A stretch of 64,000 nt of DNA from Xanthobacteraceae bacterium (GCA_019635585.1 JAHBZE010000002.1:868001-932000); one strand, 5' to 3'. Positions 8,253-16,416 are shown, numbered from the stretch's first letter. A program made the numbers and translations. Notes: generated by a model from the sequence alone, not told the origin.

Positions 8253-9557
8253 CTAGCCCGGATTGTAAGTCTTTCCACCAAACGTCCACGGCCGCGTGAG
8301 ATCACCCTTTTCAGGAAACGGCTGCGGCCCCGACATCGACGCAAAATTCAGGTACTTCGGGTAAGGCGGTTTGCCGACGGTACCGGCCCAGCCTTCCGGT
8401 AGAAACACGGGCGTCTTCGGCACGCTGAACCCGGCATGAGTAAGCGCGTTCGCCATATATTGGGGAACGAATGCAGCTTTCATTTCGTCAATCGAAAGCT
8501 CGCGAGGCATTCGCTTCTTTTCGAATTGCGATTTCGCGACGACAACGTCCTGCGCCGCCCAGAAATCGGCGTGCACGTAACGGAACGAAGGCTTGTAAAG
8601 CGTCACGTATTTCTTGGTCTGATCCTTGAACAGATCAAACGTGTAAGCCGTCGCGACGCGCGGATCGTTGTGATATATCTTCACTGCGCCGTCGAGATCG
8701 TGTCGCGTGTAGAGGGTTGCTTCCAACATCGCGTCGGCAAGCGCTTGCACGACATCTGGTGCGTTCTGATGGATTTCGGCGCGAACAAAGTCATAGCCCT
8801 TATTGAAGTAGTAAGGGAACGCATCGTCGATCTTGCGGCCGATCTTCTTGTCGAGCGTCACGCTTACGAAGGGATCATAGCTGACTACCGCATCCACTCC
8901 GCGCGGCAGGAACTGTGCCTCGCGCAGCGTCATTCCCGCAAGCGTATAATGCTTGCCTACCTCCAGACCCCAATACGCCGCAGCGGCCGAGATATAGAAT
9001 TCAAGGAAAGAACCCAGCAGCGTGCCGATCACTACCGGCTTATCCTGCTTCTTGATGTCCTCGATCGATTTCAGCGGCGAATCCGGACGCACCAGCATCG
9101 CGGCCTCGTAGTTGACGGCAGTCATACCGTAAGCAACCGCAGGATTGTTGCGTGCAACGGTCGTCCAAAACGGAAGGTCGCCATAGCCGGTAGCCTGCGT
9201 CTGCCCGCCGATGAATGCCTCCAGAATCGGCGGACCGGAGAGGAAACTTGTGAACTTCGCCGGCAGACCGCGCTTGCCGAGAAGATTCATCTCGCGGATC
9301 ACTCCGTAGGCACCCGCGTAGCCCGGAAGGTCGGCGAAGAAGCCAACCGAGAGCGGTAGCCACCCTTTTTCCTTAAGCCAGGTGAGCGATTTTTCGCTAA
9401 CCTGACGATATGGAAGTGGATATCCCCAGGCAGTGGCGTTCGCGGACTGCGCAAGAGCGCTGATCGATTGCAACAACGGCATGCCCGTTGCTGCAACGAC
9501 TGAAGCGGTCGACAACAAAAATTCGCGGCGTTGAATATGCGTTCTATGCTTTTTCAT
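8253..9557 (-). CDS. ABC transporter periplasmic substrate-binding protein (Tat signal)
   Basis: A 434-aa NMT1/SsuA-like binding protein. The N-terminus has a twin-arginine motif (RREFLL), a hydrophobic stretch and an AxA-type site (ALAQSANA), so export by Tat is likely. The mature part has the NMT1-family features TGYGDLPFWTTVARNN and RGVDAVVSYDPFVSV. At 434 residues it is longer than the usual 320-340, with a C-terminal addition of about 80 residues ending in a W-rich tail. A strong AAGGAGAGGG precedes the ATG. It lies 17 nt after the first PanB-like gene. The ligand cannot be read from sequence; sulfonates, nitrate, pyrimidines or aromatic acids are all known for the family. Confidence 0.88.
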   Translation of the reverse strand: MKKHRTHIQRREFLLSTASVVAATGMPLLQSISALAQSANATAWGYPLPYRQVSEKSLTWLKEKGWLPLSVGFFADLPGYAGAYGVIREMNLLGKRGLPAKFTSFLSGPPILEAFIGGQTQATGYGDLPFWTTVARNNPAVAYGMTAVNYEAAMLVRPDSPLKSIEDIKKQDKPVVIGTLLGSFLEFYISAAAAYWGLEVGKHYTLAGMTLREAQFLPRGVDAVVSYDPFVSVTLDKKIGRKIDDAFPYYFNKGYDFVRAEIHQNAPDVVQALADAMLEATLYTRHDLDGAVKIYHNDPRVATAYTFDLFKDQTKKYVTLYKPSFRYVHADFWAAQDVVVAKSQFEKKRMPRELSIDEMKAAFVPQYMANALTHAGFSVPKTPVFLPEGWAGTVGKPPYPKYLNFASMSGPQPFPEKGDLTRPWTFGGKTYNPG

Positions 9558-9574
9558 TTCCCTCTCCTTCGCGT

Positions 9575-10441
9575 TTAGTTGGCGTGACTCGCTATGAATT
9601 TTCTGTATTCTTCTTCTTGCATTTGCGGTGCGGCTTCCGCTTGCGGATAGCTATTGTCGCGAACTGCCGCTGCGTAACTCGACAAGCTTTTCTCGATGTC
9701 CGCCATCAGATCCACCATCTGTCCGGCGTGCGCGGGACGCTTGAACGCGCTGTAGTTCAGCAAATCGCCTGCCACGATTGAGACGCCGTCACCTCTGCCG
9801 CCTGAGCCGAGACTGATCACCGGGATTGGCAGTTCACCTGCAAGAATTTCAACGACCTCGGCGCAGACATGTTCGAGCAACAGCGCAAACACGCCGGTCT
9901 CCGCCAGCGCGCGCGCATCTTCGATCAGACGCTTTGCCTGTTCTGCAGTCGCCCCTTTGAGCCCGTAGCCGCTTTGCTCGACGCGGCGTAGCGCCTGCAC
10001 GCCAAGGTGCGCAATCACCGGAATTCCAGAATCGACAATCGCGCGGATATTTTGGGACAGCGCCGGCGTTGCGTCGCACTTCACGGTATCGGCGCCGCCT
10101 TCCGCAATGAGCCTGCCCGCATTGAGCACGGCGTCGCGCGGAGAAGTTTGATACGACAGAAACGGCATGTGCGCGTTGATCAGCGCGTACTTAGTCACAC
10201 GCGATACAGCGCGAAGAGTGCACAACTGTTCTTCGATCGTAATGGCCGTCGGATTAGTGTGTCCGAATAACGACATCGGACCGGACGGTCCGGTCATGAA
10301 AATCTGCACGGGAAATTGATCGGCAATCGATGCCGTAACGGATTCATAGACGCCAATTGCGACAATCGGTCGTTTCTCATGCTTCATCTTCCGAAGCTGG
10401 CTGATAGTGACTTTTTTTCTTTTTTCTTCACCGATATTCAC
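9575..10441 (-). CDS. PanB-like TIM-barrel protein, paralogue 2
   Basis: A 288-aa paralogue of the protein at 5092-5949, with the same motif order (GPSGPMSLFGHT, AHMPFLSYQ, GADTVKC, HLGVQALRRVEQSGYG, ISLGSGGRGDG). The three PanB metal ligands are again replaced, but by different residues: Pro52, His91 and Asp123 stand where Asp45, Asp84 and Glu114 are in E. coli PanB. Glu190 matches the catalytic Glu181. Two non-identical copies in one operon suggest a heteromeric enzyme or two successive reactions. Its start overlaps the MTHFR-like stop by 4 nt. Confidence 0.82.
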   Translation of the reverse strand: MNIGEEKRKKVTISQLRKMKHEKRPIVAIGVYESVTASIADQFPVQIFMTGPSGPMSLFGHTNPTAITIEEQLCTLRAVSRVTKYALINAHMPFLSYQTSPRDAVLNAGRLIAEGGADTVKCDATPALSQNIRAIVDSGIPVIAHLGVQALRRVEQSGYGLKGATAEQAKRLIEDARALAETGVFALLLEHVCAEVVEILAGELPIPVISLGSGGRGDGVSIVAGDLLNYSAFKRPAHAGQMVDLMADIEKSLSSYAAAVRDNSYPQAEAAPQMQEEEYRKFIASHAN

Positions 10442-11337
10442 GCGTTCTCGCTCCCACTTTTAGCATCGCTCGATAGAAGCATATTCGAGGTCCATGTCAC
10501 TGTCCGGTCAAGAGCCCCGAACGGAAAGAAATGAAATCGCTCAATTCGCGAATCCATATCTTCCGCTACCGCCCCGCCAATCTCGGAGACGAGCTTATGC
10601 GGCGACCATGGCCGCAACAGATTGATCATCGTTGCTGCGTGACCCGTGAGAAACGCTGCCGACGCCTGCACGCCGCACACTTTCGCATAACGCAGCAACT
10701 GCTTGATCGATGTAACACCTGGCATGCCGACTACGACGGGAACGGGACGGACTAACAGTTCGCGAGATCTCCGCTCCCAAGCGATAATCGGCTCGGCTTC
10801 GAAACAGAACTGCGTCACGACAAAAGGCTTCATGCCGTTCTCCCGCGCGATCTGCACTTTGCGGACCAATGCTTCATCGAGTTCAGCATCTGAAATGCTG
10901 GGATGCCCCTCAGGGTAACTAGCAAAGCCAATGTTTTCGATGCCGGCGTCCGCAAGGAGTCCGATGTCGCGCAACAATTCCTCAGCGTCATGATACGTTC
11001 CGGCGGCTTGCGAAGCACCGCCGCCGATGACAAACGCATTTTGAACATTATGCCGGCCGAGCACTCCGCAGAAATCGAAGAAGCTTTGTCGTGATGGGAA
11101 GTTGCGCGCAGCGATATGCGGCACCAACTCGTAACCGCTCTGGCCGAGGTGCTCCAGCGTATCGGTCATCGCACTGAGCGGTTTGCCTGCGATACTCGCA
11201 ACGAATAATTTCGTATCCGGGTGCAACTTCGTCGAAAGCGCGCCGACGTCCCGCTCCTGCCCCGGAGCAATTTCAAAACTTGGCTCGATCAGCAGGCGCT
11301 GCATCGCTGACCGCCAACCTCTCGCACTTCCTCGCAT
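10438..11337 (-). CDS. Methylenetetrahydrofolate reductase-like protein (MetF family)
   Basis: About 299 aa if the ATG at 11337 is used (CGGGAA lies 7 nt upstream); a TTG at 11397 or the ATG at 11304 are alternatives. It has the MTHFR TIM-barrel features: a FVIGGGASQAAGTYHDAEEL loop where MetF has LRGD...G, IGFASYPEGHP (the highly conserved folate-site motif), and VVTQFCFEAEPI. MetF interconverts 5,10-methylene- and 5-methyl-THF. Divergent metF copies next to folD are known from gene sets that recycle methyl groups taken from substrates, such as THF-dependent demethylation of aromatics. Here it is coupled by a 4-nt overlap to a PanB-like gene, which again points to folate C1 chemistry. Confidence 0.82.
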   Translation of the reverse strand: MRGSARGWRSAMQRLLIEPSFEIAPGQERDVGALSTKLHPDTKLFVASIAGKPLSAMTDTLEHLGQSGYELVPHIAARNFPSRQSFFDFCGVLGRHNVQNAFVIGGGASQAAGTYHDAEELLRDIGLLADAGIENIGFASYPEGHPSISDAELDEALVRKVQIARENGMKPFVVTQFCFEAEPIIAWERRSRELLVRPVPVVVGMPGVTSIKQLLRYAKVCGVQASAAFLTGHAATMINLLRPWSPHKLVSEIGGAVAEDMDSRIERFHFFPFGALDRTVTWTSNMLLSSDAKSGSENA

Positions 11338-11453
11338 TGATTCCCGTTGTCCTGCCTTCAACTCCAGACTTGTTTGGCAATGAGCGTGCCAAGCCAAAGG
11401 CGCAGGCCGGCGTGAATTTCCCCAGCAATTTTGTGGTGTGCGGCGCAGCGAAA

Positions 11454-11488
11454 TCTCAAATTTGGAATCAACTATTCCAAATTTGAGA
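11454..11488. repeat. Perfect 15-bp AT-rich inverted repeat between folD and the MTHFR-like gene
   Basis: Arms 11454-11468 (TCTCAAATTTGGAAT) and 11474-11488 are exact reverse complements with a 5-nt loop, starting 2 nt after the folD stop. The stem is AT-rich and no T-run follows, so it is not a classical terminator. It could be an mRNA-stabilising or attenuating hairpin that sets folD apart from the rest of the operon, or a protein-binding palindrome. Confidence 0.75.
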
Positions 11489-11490
11489 AG

Positions 11491-12351
11491 TTACTCGCCG
11501 GAGGCGAAGACTCGCTCAGCCGAAGCAACGGTATTGTAAATCAGCATCGTGACGGTCATCGGACCAACCCCGCCGGGCACCGGAGTAATGTACGAAGCCT
11601 TCTCGCTAACACCGGCAAAGTCTACATCGCCTACGAGTTCGCCTGACGAGAGCCGGTTAATTCCGACGTCAATTACGACGGCTCCGGTCTTCACCATCTG
11701 CGGCACAATCAGATTTGGCCTGCCTGCTGCGACCACCAGGATGTCCGCGAGGATAGTAAACTGAGCCAGATCCCGCGTCTTCGCGTGACAAATACACACT
11801 GTCGCGTCTTGCTGCATCAGCATCAGCGCCATGGGCTTGCCGACGATGTTACTCGCCCCAACCACGACGACATTCTGGCCTTCAATCTTGATATTGTTGG
11901 ACTGGAGAAGCTTCAGCACACCAAATGGCGTGCAAGGTGGAAATACCGTATTGCCTACGACCAGCCCGCCGACATTGTATAAATGGAAGCCGTCGACATC
12001 CTTTTCCGGCGAGATTGTCAGCAAAATGCGAGATAGGTCGAAATGGCGTGGCAGCGGCAGTTGCACGAGAATCCCGTGCACCTGCGGGTCTCTGTTAAGT
12101 TCCTCGATCTTCTTAAGAACTGCTTCTTCTGCGATATCGGAGGGAAACTTGAATTGAAGTGAATGGACGCCGACCTCATCGCAGGCGCGGATTTTATTCT
12201 TTACGTAAACTGCCGATGCCGGGTCGTTGCCCACCAAAATAACAGCAAGGCCTGGACGTATTCCGCTTTGCACGAGCTTATTCACACGCGCTTTGCATTC
12301 CTGGCGGATTTCTTTTGCCGCAGCTAAGCCGTCTATTACTCTTGCAACCAT
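11491..12351 (-). CDS. folD: FolD: methylene-THF dehydrogenase / methenyl-THF cyclohydrolase
   Basis: A 286-aa bifunctional enzyme interconverting 5,10-methylene-, 5,10-methenyl- and 10-formyl-THF with NADP. Hallmarks are SAVYVKNKIRACDEVG (active-site Tyr and Lys), VQLPLPRHFD, PEKDVDGFH, PCTPFGV, VVVGASNIVGKPMALMLM for NADP, and PVPGGVGPMTVTML at the end. Length is normal. It is the first gene after the sigma-54 promoter at 12380-12397, with GGAGTGAGAG before its ATG. As it is tied to a transporter and PanB-like genes, it is probably a catabolic second copy rather than the housekeeping folD. Confidence 0.95.
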   Translation of the reverse strand: MVARVIDGLAAAKEIRQECKARVNKLVQSGIRPGLAVILVGNDPASAVYVKNKIRACDEVGVHSLQFKFPSDIAEEAVLKKIEELNRDPQVHGILVQLPLPRHFDLSRILLTISPEKDVDGFHLYNVGGLVVGNTVFPPCTPFGVLKLLQSNNIKIEGQNVVVVGASNIVGKPMALMLMQQDATVCICHAKTRDLAQFTILADILVVAAGRPNLIVPQMVKTGAVVIDVGINRLSSGELVGDVDFAGVSEKASYITPVPGGVGPMTVTMLIYNTVASAERVFASGE

Positions 12352-12379
12352 CTCTCACTCCATACCTTTTGGCCCGGAG

Positions 12380-12397
12380 CAAGCAAAATCTGGTCCA
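12380..12397 (-). promoter_or_regulatory. Sigma-54 (-24/-12) promoter for the folD operon
   Basis: On the minus strand the sequence TGGACC-N5-TTGCTTGC places the invariant GG (12396-12395) exactly 10 nt before the invariant GC (12384-12383), against the consensus TGGCAC-N5-TTGC. The expected start is near 12371, about 20 nt before the folD ATG at 12351. A sigma-54 activator is encoded at the far end of the same gene string, which supports the call. Confidence 0.68.
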
Positions 12398-12448
12398 GAT
12401 TCAAAGCGAACTATGCGCCCACTAAATAAGCTGCAGCTCTTTTGTCGA

Positions 12449-12480
12449 ACTTATTAGTTTTGCCGAATTTCCTAACAAGT
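12449..12480. repeat. 13-6-13 palindromic element (E1, first of a tandem pair)
   Basis: ACTTATTAGTTTT - GCCGAA - TTTCCTAACAAGT. The outer 9-bp arms pair with one mismatch. It lies between the folD promoter and the island genes and is 7 nt from the next copy. Confidence 0.7.
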
Positions 12481-12487
12481 CGGCGAT

Positions 12488-12519
12488 ACTCGATAGGTTT
12501 TGTGTGAAAGCTATCGAGT
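12488..12519. repeat. 13-6-13 palindromic element (E2, second of a tandem pair)
   Basis: ACTCGATAGGTTT - TGTGTG - AAAGCTATCGAGT. The outer 9-bp arms pair perfectly. It faces the opposite way to E1 if the AAAGCTA half is used to orient the element. It lies downstream of the unknown gene at 12547. Confidence 0.8.
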
Positions 12520-12546
12520 TTCTTGAGGCTAAATCCGCATTGATAA

Positions 12547-13713
12547 CTAAGTAGCCGCCGGATTCGGTAACTCCGTGATCTCGGCCATCAACGTGCCATT
12601 CAGGCTCGGGTCAATTCGGTCGGCCTCTTGCCGAGCCCAAGCAGCCCATCGCGCAACCTGCTCAGCCGAAGCGTTAATTCGATCAGCGCGTGAGACAATT
12701 GCCGTAGCGTAGGTTCGAATCCGATCAGCCCGCTCGATCATTTTCGCCTGTGTCAGCAAGCGTCCGACTCGCTCCCTCGCGAGCCGCTCCTCGCGCTCCC
12801 TCGCTTTCCGCTCGGCCTGGATCTGACGCCGAACGAGTTCAGCTTGCGCTTCGGCCTTGCGGTCGATCAGCCATTGCCGCTTCGCGATGAGACTTCGGCG
12901 GTATGACATCTCGGCGGTTACGAGCATCTCAATCAGAATTTCGGTTAGCTTGCTCTCCAGCCGGCCATCTTCGTCGGACCACTGCGATTTCTCATCGCCA
13001 ATCGACGAGCGAGTAAAAGACAATGACAGGGATTCTTGTTGACCTCTATTCTTCAACTTCAGAGGCTCGATGGTAAATCCCACGTGAGATTCTGCTATCT
13101 TCAAACCTAACTGCCTATCGTTTCCATAGTAGTCTACGTACCTTGATGTGCTCATCGATGCCCGACACCCTAGGCGCGCTGCAGCCTGAAATAGCGTATT
13201 GATAATCAACAACCGTCTTTGCTCGATGCCGCCATCGTACTTTGGCTTATACAGACTGATTGGTGACCGCTTGTAATCGGTTCGCCGTTCCTCATCGTGC
13301 TCTAAATGCTTTGCGACCAATGAATGTACCGATTGGAAGTCGCGCGCGTGGCGAACTCTTCCAACTAGTTTCGAAACGCGTTGCCGTAACGCAGGCATTT
13401 CTTCTTCGAAGATTGGTTCAGGCGGGATCACCATCTCTGCATATTCTTCGACCCTGTTGAACGAATACGAGCGATTGGGGTCGCCGCCAGTGCGATCCGA
13501 TGCACCAGGAAACCTTAGAGGCAACGCCGCCCTATCGATTGGTTGCCCTGCGGCCTTTCGCGCCCAATACCCGCGACCAGGGACAGGGACGTTAAGTTTC
13601 TTGCAGTGCTTGGCCAGGGCAACGTTGGAAATGCCGGTCTCAGTAGAAAGTGTCGTCATTGGCTGAGACCAAACAAGTTCGTATAGTTCGAATCTCGTGA
13701 ATTCCCTTTCCAT
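12547..13713 (-). CDS. Uncharacterised 388-aa protein with HTH-like N-terminus and coiled coil
   Basis: Not assigned to a named family. Residues 5-50 (FELYELVWSQPMTTLSTETGISNVALAKHCKKLNVPVPGRGYW) look like a helix-turn-helix DNA-binding segment ending in a conserved-looking GRGYW motif. The middle (about 110-250) is predicted mixed alpha/beta. Residues 265-345 are Arg/Glu-rich (AEAQAELVRRQIQAERKAREREERLARERV) and should form a long coiled coil. It is a plausible DNA- or nucleoid-binding protein. It is the first gene of the accessory island, flanked by element copies E2 and (beyond the next gene) E3. Confidence 0.75.
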   Translation of the reverse strand: MEREFTRFELYELVWSQPMTTLSTETGISNVALAKHCKKLNVPVPGRGYWARKAAGQPIDRAALPLRFPGASDRTGGDPNRSYSFNRVEEYAEMVIPPEPIFEEEMPALRQRVSKLVGRVRHARDFQSVHSLVAKHLEHDEERRTDYKRSPISLYKPKYDGGIEQRRLLIINTLFQAAARLGCRASMSTSRYVDYYGNDRQLGLKIAESHVGFTIEPLKLKNRGQQESLSLSFTRSSIGDEKSQWSDEDGRLESKLTEILIEMLVTAEMSYRRSLIAKRQWLIDRKAEAQAELVRRQIQAERKAREREERLARERVGRLLTQAKMIERADRIRTYATAIVSRADRINASAEQVARWAAWARQEADRIDPSLNGTLMAEITELPNPAAT

Positions 13714-13762
13714 GGCTCAAAACCTCTTTGACCTGCAATGACCTCGGGTAAAGCTGACGCTA

Positions 13763-14731
13763 TTGTTAGGTAAATTTATTCGACAGCAAACGGATTCTGC
13801 ATTGGTGACCAAGGGAATCGGCTTCGACATCGTTGGTGACATTCACGGCCATGCCGATGCGTTAGAACGGCTTCTTGGTCGGCTCGGTTATACCGACAGC
13901 GGGGACGGATATTCGCACCCTTCGCGCCAAATGATTTTTGTCGGTGATTTTATTGATCGCGGTCCGCAACAGTCTGAAGTATTAGCAATCGCGAGAAACA
14001 TGTGCTCGAAGGGCTCAGCGTTGGCTGTACTTGGCAATCACGAGTTCAACGCGATGGGCTGGGCGATGAGCGACGGCAACGGCGGCTATCTTCGACCCCA
14101 TACGCCAAAGAACCTCACGCAACATCGAGCGTTTCTTGATCAACTAAACGAAGGTTCAGCCGCCTATATTTCGGCAATAGACTGGTTTCGAACGCTGCCG
14201 GTTTATCTCAATCTAGAAGGACTTCGGATAGTCCACGCCTGCTGGCACCAACCGTCATTCGATCTGCTTCGCCCTCACCTCGACAGTCGGAATCGCTTCA
14301 CGCGCGACGGTTTCGTGTCAGCGAACCGGAAGGGATCAGATATCGCCAGGGCGGCAGAGATTGTTCTCAAGGGACCAGAGATTGCTCTGCCGCCGCCAAG
14401 CTCTTTCGTTGACAAGGATGGTCACGAACGAAGGGAAGCACGTATCAAATGGTGGGATGGTAGTGCCACTACGTTTCGGCTCGCAGCCATTGGAGCTGAT
14501 CCTGACGCCCTACCTGATACGCCGATTGGATCCGGCTACTTATATGACACGTCGAAACCAATCTTCTTTGGACACTATTGGCTCCGCGGCGCTCCAGAAT
14601 TGACGTCAGCTAGCGCTGCTTGTCTTGACTTTAGCGTAGCGCGTTCCGGCTATTTGACTGCTTATCGATGGTCTGGGGAAAACCAACTGCATGCGGCGAA
14701 CCTTGTGTCAGTGCCGGCGGCACCGGATTGA
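13763..14731 (+). CDS. Calcineurin-like metallophosphoesterase
   Basis: A 322-aa metallophosphoesterase with the full dimetal motif set: GDIHGH (residues 29-34), GDFIDRG, GNHE, and a later histidine in HACWH and FFGHYW. The order and spacing match PP2A-like/PrpE-ApaH-type phosphatases, which act on phosphoproteins or nucleotide polyphosphates. The assigned start is a TTG; the domain begins only about 25 residues in, so the true start could be a little later. It lies divergent from the 388-aa gene. Such phosphatases occur in defence islands but also alone, so the role is open. Confidence 0.83.
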   Translation: MLGKFIRQQTDSALVTKGIGFDIVGDIHGHADALERLLGRLGYTDSGDGYSHPSRQMIFVGDFIDRGPQQSEVLAIARNMCSKGSALAVLGNHEFNAMGWAMSDGNGGYLRPHTPKNLTQHRAFLDQLNEGSAAYISAIDWFRTLPVYLNLEGLRIVHACWHQPSFDLLRPHLDSRNRFTRDGFVSANRKGSDIARAAEIVLKGPEIALPPPSSFVDKDGHERREARIKWWDGSATTFRLAAIGADPDALPDTPIGSGYLYDTSKPIFFGHYWLRGAPELTSASAACLDFSVARSGYLTAYRWSGENQLHAANLVSVPAAPD

Positions 14732-14738
14732 ATCTCAG

Positions 14739-14770
14739 TCTTGTTAGCTTATGTATAAATCCAACACATG
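14739..14770. repeat. 13-6-13 palindromic element (E3, degenerate right arm)
   Basis: TCTTGTTAGCTTA - TGTATA - AATCCAACACATG. The left arm keeps TTGTTAGCTT; the right arm pairs only in part. It begins 8 nt after the phosphoesterase stop. Confidence 0.5.
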
Positions 14771-14842
14771 TACGGTGCCACCGGGAGCGGTAGTACAGAG
14801 ATGTGAAATCTAAAATTCTATCGCGAGGATTAGACGTTGAGT

Positions 14843-15166
14843 ATGAACGCTATTCTTTGGGTGATCGGCGCGCTCGCACTGTGGCTGATATATTCAGTCT
14901 TAAAGTACAACTTTTGGCCAAAACCTCATGAAGTTTTTTGGCGCGCCGTTGGTCGAAACCCAGAACTCGCTTTGGCGCTATTAACCGGTGAGGAAGCTTG
15001 CGTCTTCAGCGACAACCGACCTACAGGCGATTACACGGGACCATTCTTCCTAAATACAATTGAGGGACAGACCGTGAAGTTCTATGTCCGATTTCATGAC
15101 ATCGAGAAAATGCAGTTGCGGATCACGGCGAAATTGCTCGAACACGAGGCTGCAAGTCGTCGGTAG
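14843..15166 (+). CDS. Small single-pass membrane protein of unknown function
   Basis: About 107 aa from the ATG at 14843 (a TTG two codons earlier is possible). One hydrophobic helix at the start (AILWVIGALALWLIYSVLKY) is followed by a soluble domain with NPELALALLTGEEACVF and a short beta-rich end. It resembles N-terminally anchored small proteins facing the cytosol or periplasm. No family recognised. It converges on the next gene. Confidence 0.6.
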   Translation: MNAILWVIGALALWLIYSVLKYNFWPKPHEVFWRAVGRNPELALALLTGEEACVFSDNRPTGDYTGPFFLNTIEGQTVKFYVRFHDIEKMQLRITAKLLEHEAASRR

Positions 15167-15175
15167 CATTTTGTA

Positions 15176-15571
15176 CTAAATATTTCTTAGAGCAAACAGT
15201 GACAGAATAAAACTCACCACCCCAACGGGCGTGCTTAGAAGCGTGAGTACTGGTGTAGGCACTCTAACGATCATCATTTGAACAGTAGAAACGACTATCG
15301 GGATGACAAGAAAAATTGCAGCGCAAAGAATTGCAGGTTTCCAGCCCAGTCGATAACCAACAAAAATACAGCATCCATATAGAACCCACATCATTATTCG
15401 AGCCGCAACAGACAATATTTGCGGGCCTGGTAGTACCGCCCTCCTCATATGAGGATTTTCATAGTGAAGGCGCTGCATGAAAAATGCTGCACTGCTGGCT
15501 ACCGCCCCCCAAACCGCAAATGATTGTATTTTTCCCCATAATAAACTTTCCAATTTAGTCCCCGCTTTCAC
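15176..15571 (-). CDS. Small multi-pass membrane protein of unknown function
   Basis: A 131-aa protein with three to four predicted membrane helices (around AVWGAVASSAAFFM, MMWVLYGCCIFVGYRLGW, ILCAAIFLVIPIVVSTVQMM, LLSTPVGVVSFILSLFAL). No family recognised. It ends 10 nt from the convergent gene at 14843-15166. Base composition is low-GC like the rest of this stretch. Confidence 0.55.
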   Translation of the reverse strand: MKAGTKLESLLWGKIQSFAVWGAVASSAAFFMQRLHYENPHMRRAVLPGPQILSVAARIMMWVLYGCCIFVGYRLGWKPAILCAAIFLVIPIVVSTVQMMIVRVPTPVLTLLSTPVGVVSFILSLFALRNI

Positions 15572-15587
15572 CGTCGCTACCGAACGT

Positions 15588-15619
15588 AACCGATTAGAAA
15601 TTGATCAAAGCTATCGGTT
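15588..15619. repeat. 13-6-13 palindromic element (E4)
   Basis: AACCGATTAGAAA - TTGATC - AAAGCTATCGGTT. AACCGAT and ATCGGTT pair perfectly, and the right half keeps AAAGCTA. It is a variant with GTT in place of the usual AGT end. Confidence 0.55.
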
Positions 15620-15812
15620 GCCGACTGAAGGTGCTTGTAGACAAAGCAACAGCCCAAGCCGCGCTTCCCTGAATGAAGCTTAATCGAGTAGTTGCTCGAA
15701 CTCCGCTTGCCCTCGCAGAGAACTCAAGTCTAGAATGCAGGCGCGGTTGCTGGCCAGCCTGCTCGTTCGTGCAAAGATTTCATCAGCCAGTAGATAGACA
15801 AAGCAACCTTAT

Positions 15813-15868
15813 CCAAGCTTGTTATCTAACCACGATTACGAACGCGACAATCTAGATAACAAGCTTGG
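15813..15868. repeat. Perfect 16-bp inverted repeat with 24-nt loop before the 165-aa gene
   Basis: CCAAGCTTGTTATCTA (15813-15828) and its exact reverse complement (15853-15868) flank 24 nt. It ends 19 nt before the ATG of the next gene, in its leader. It shares no obvious consensus with the 13-6-13 elements. It may be an operator, a leader-RNA hairpin or a recombination remnant. The rest of the 317-nt gap holds element E4 and a 13-nt direct repeat TAGACAAAGCAAC (15638 and 15795) and no gene. Confidence 0.75.
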
Positions 15869-15887
15869 GCAACATAGGGATTGCTCC

Positions 15888-16385
15888 ATGCGTTCTATAG
15901 ACTTTATCAAACTCCAAGCCAAGAACCTGTTCCGCGATTACAAAACGCAGACATCTCACGATGATGCTGTGTTGGGTAAGTCCTACGCTTATGATCCGAA
16001 GCATTTCGATATCGGAAAAGTCCTCTCCGACTATAAGCACATTCTCAAGGCGTGCCGTTGGGATGAAGGAAACCTCACCCTGATGAATATTCAACATGTC
16101 TTCGCGAACATGCGCGGGTTCGAAAAATGGGCTGACTTTGTGAAAGCTTTTGAGGCTGAGCCGGAACTTGAAAAACTGCTATTCGACAATCAAGAAAAAC
16201 TCTCGGTCGATGCGTGGCGATGGCAGGTCAGCACGAAGGAACACTACAAGAAGGCATCCTTAACTACCGACGAACGATTAGCGATGCTGAAAGAATATTT
16301 CCTTCATGCGAATAAGGGGGTCAGTAAAACGTATTTCTTGGATTACCGCTTGAAAACGAGAGCTGTCTCAGCGAACCAGCACTAA
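15888..16385 (+). CDS. Uncharacterised 165-aa cytosolic protein
   Basis: The start is set at the ATG at 15888 because the family-like sequence begins there (RSIDFIKLQAKNLFRDYKTQ) and AGGGA lies just before. It is predicted mostly helical, with HDDAVLGKSYAYDPKHFDIGKVLSDY and a motif NIQHVFANMRGFEKWADFVKA. N-termini of the type IDFIKKQAKNLFKDYKTQ recur in many unrelated bacterial hypothetical proteins of mobile DNA, but I know no function. It stands alone, preceded by the large inverted repeat. Confidence 0.65.
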   Translation: MRSIDFIKLQAKNLFRDYKTQTSHDDAVLGKSYAYDPKHFDIGKVLSDYKHILKACRWDEGNLTLMNIQHVFANMRGFEKWADFVKAFEAEPELEKLLFDNQEKLSVDAWRWQVSTKEHYKKASLTTDERLAMLKEYFLHANKGVSKTYFLDYRLKTRAVSANQH

Positions 16386-16416
16386 TAGAACAGTAACTGT
16401 TTGGCTCATTCGGGCT

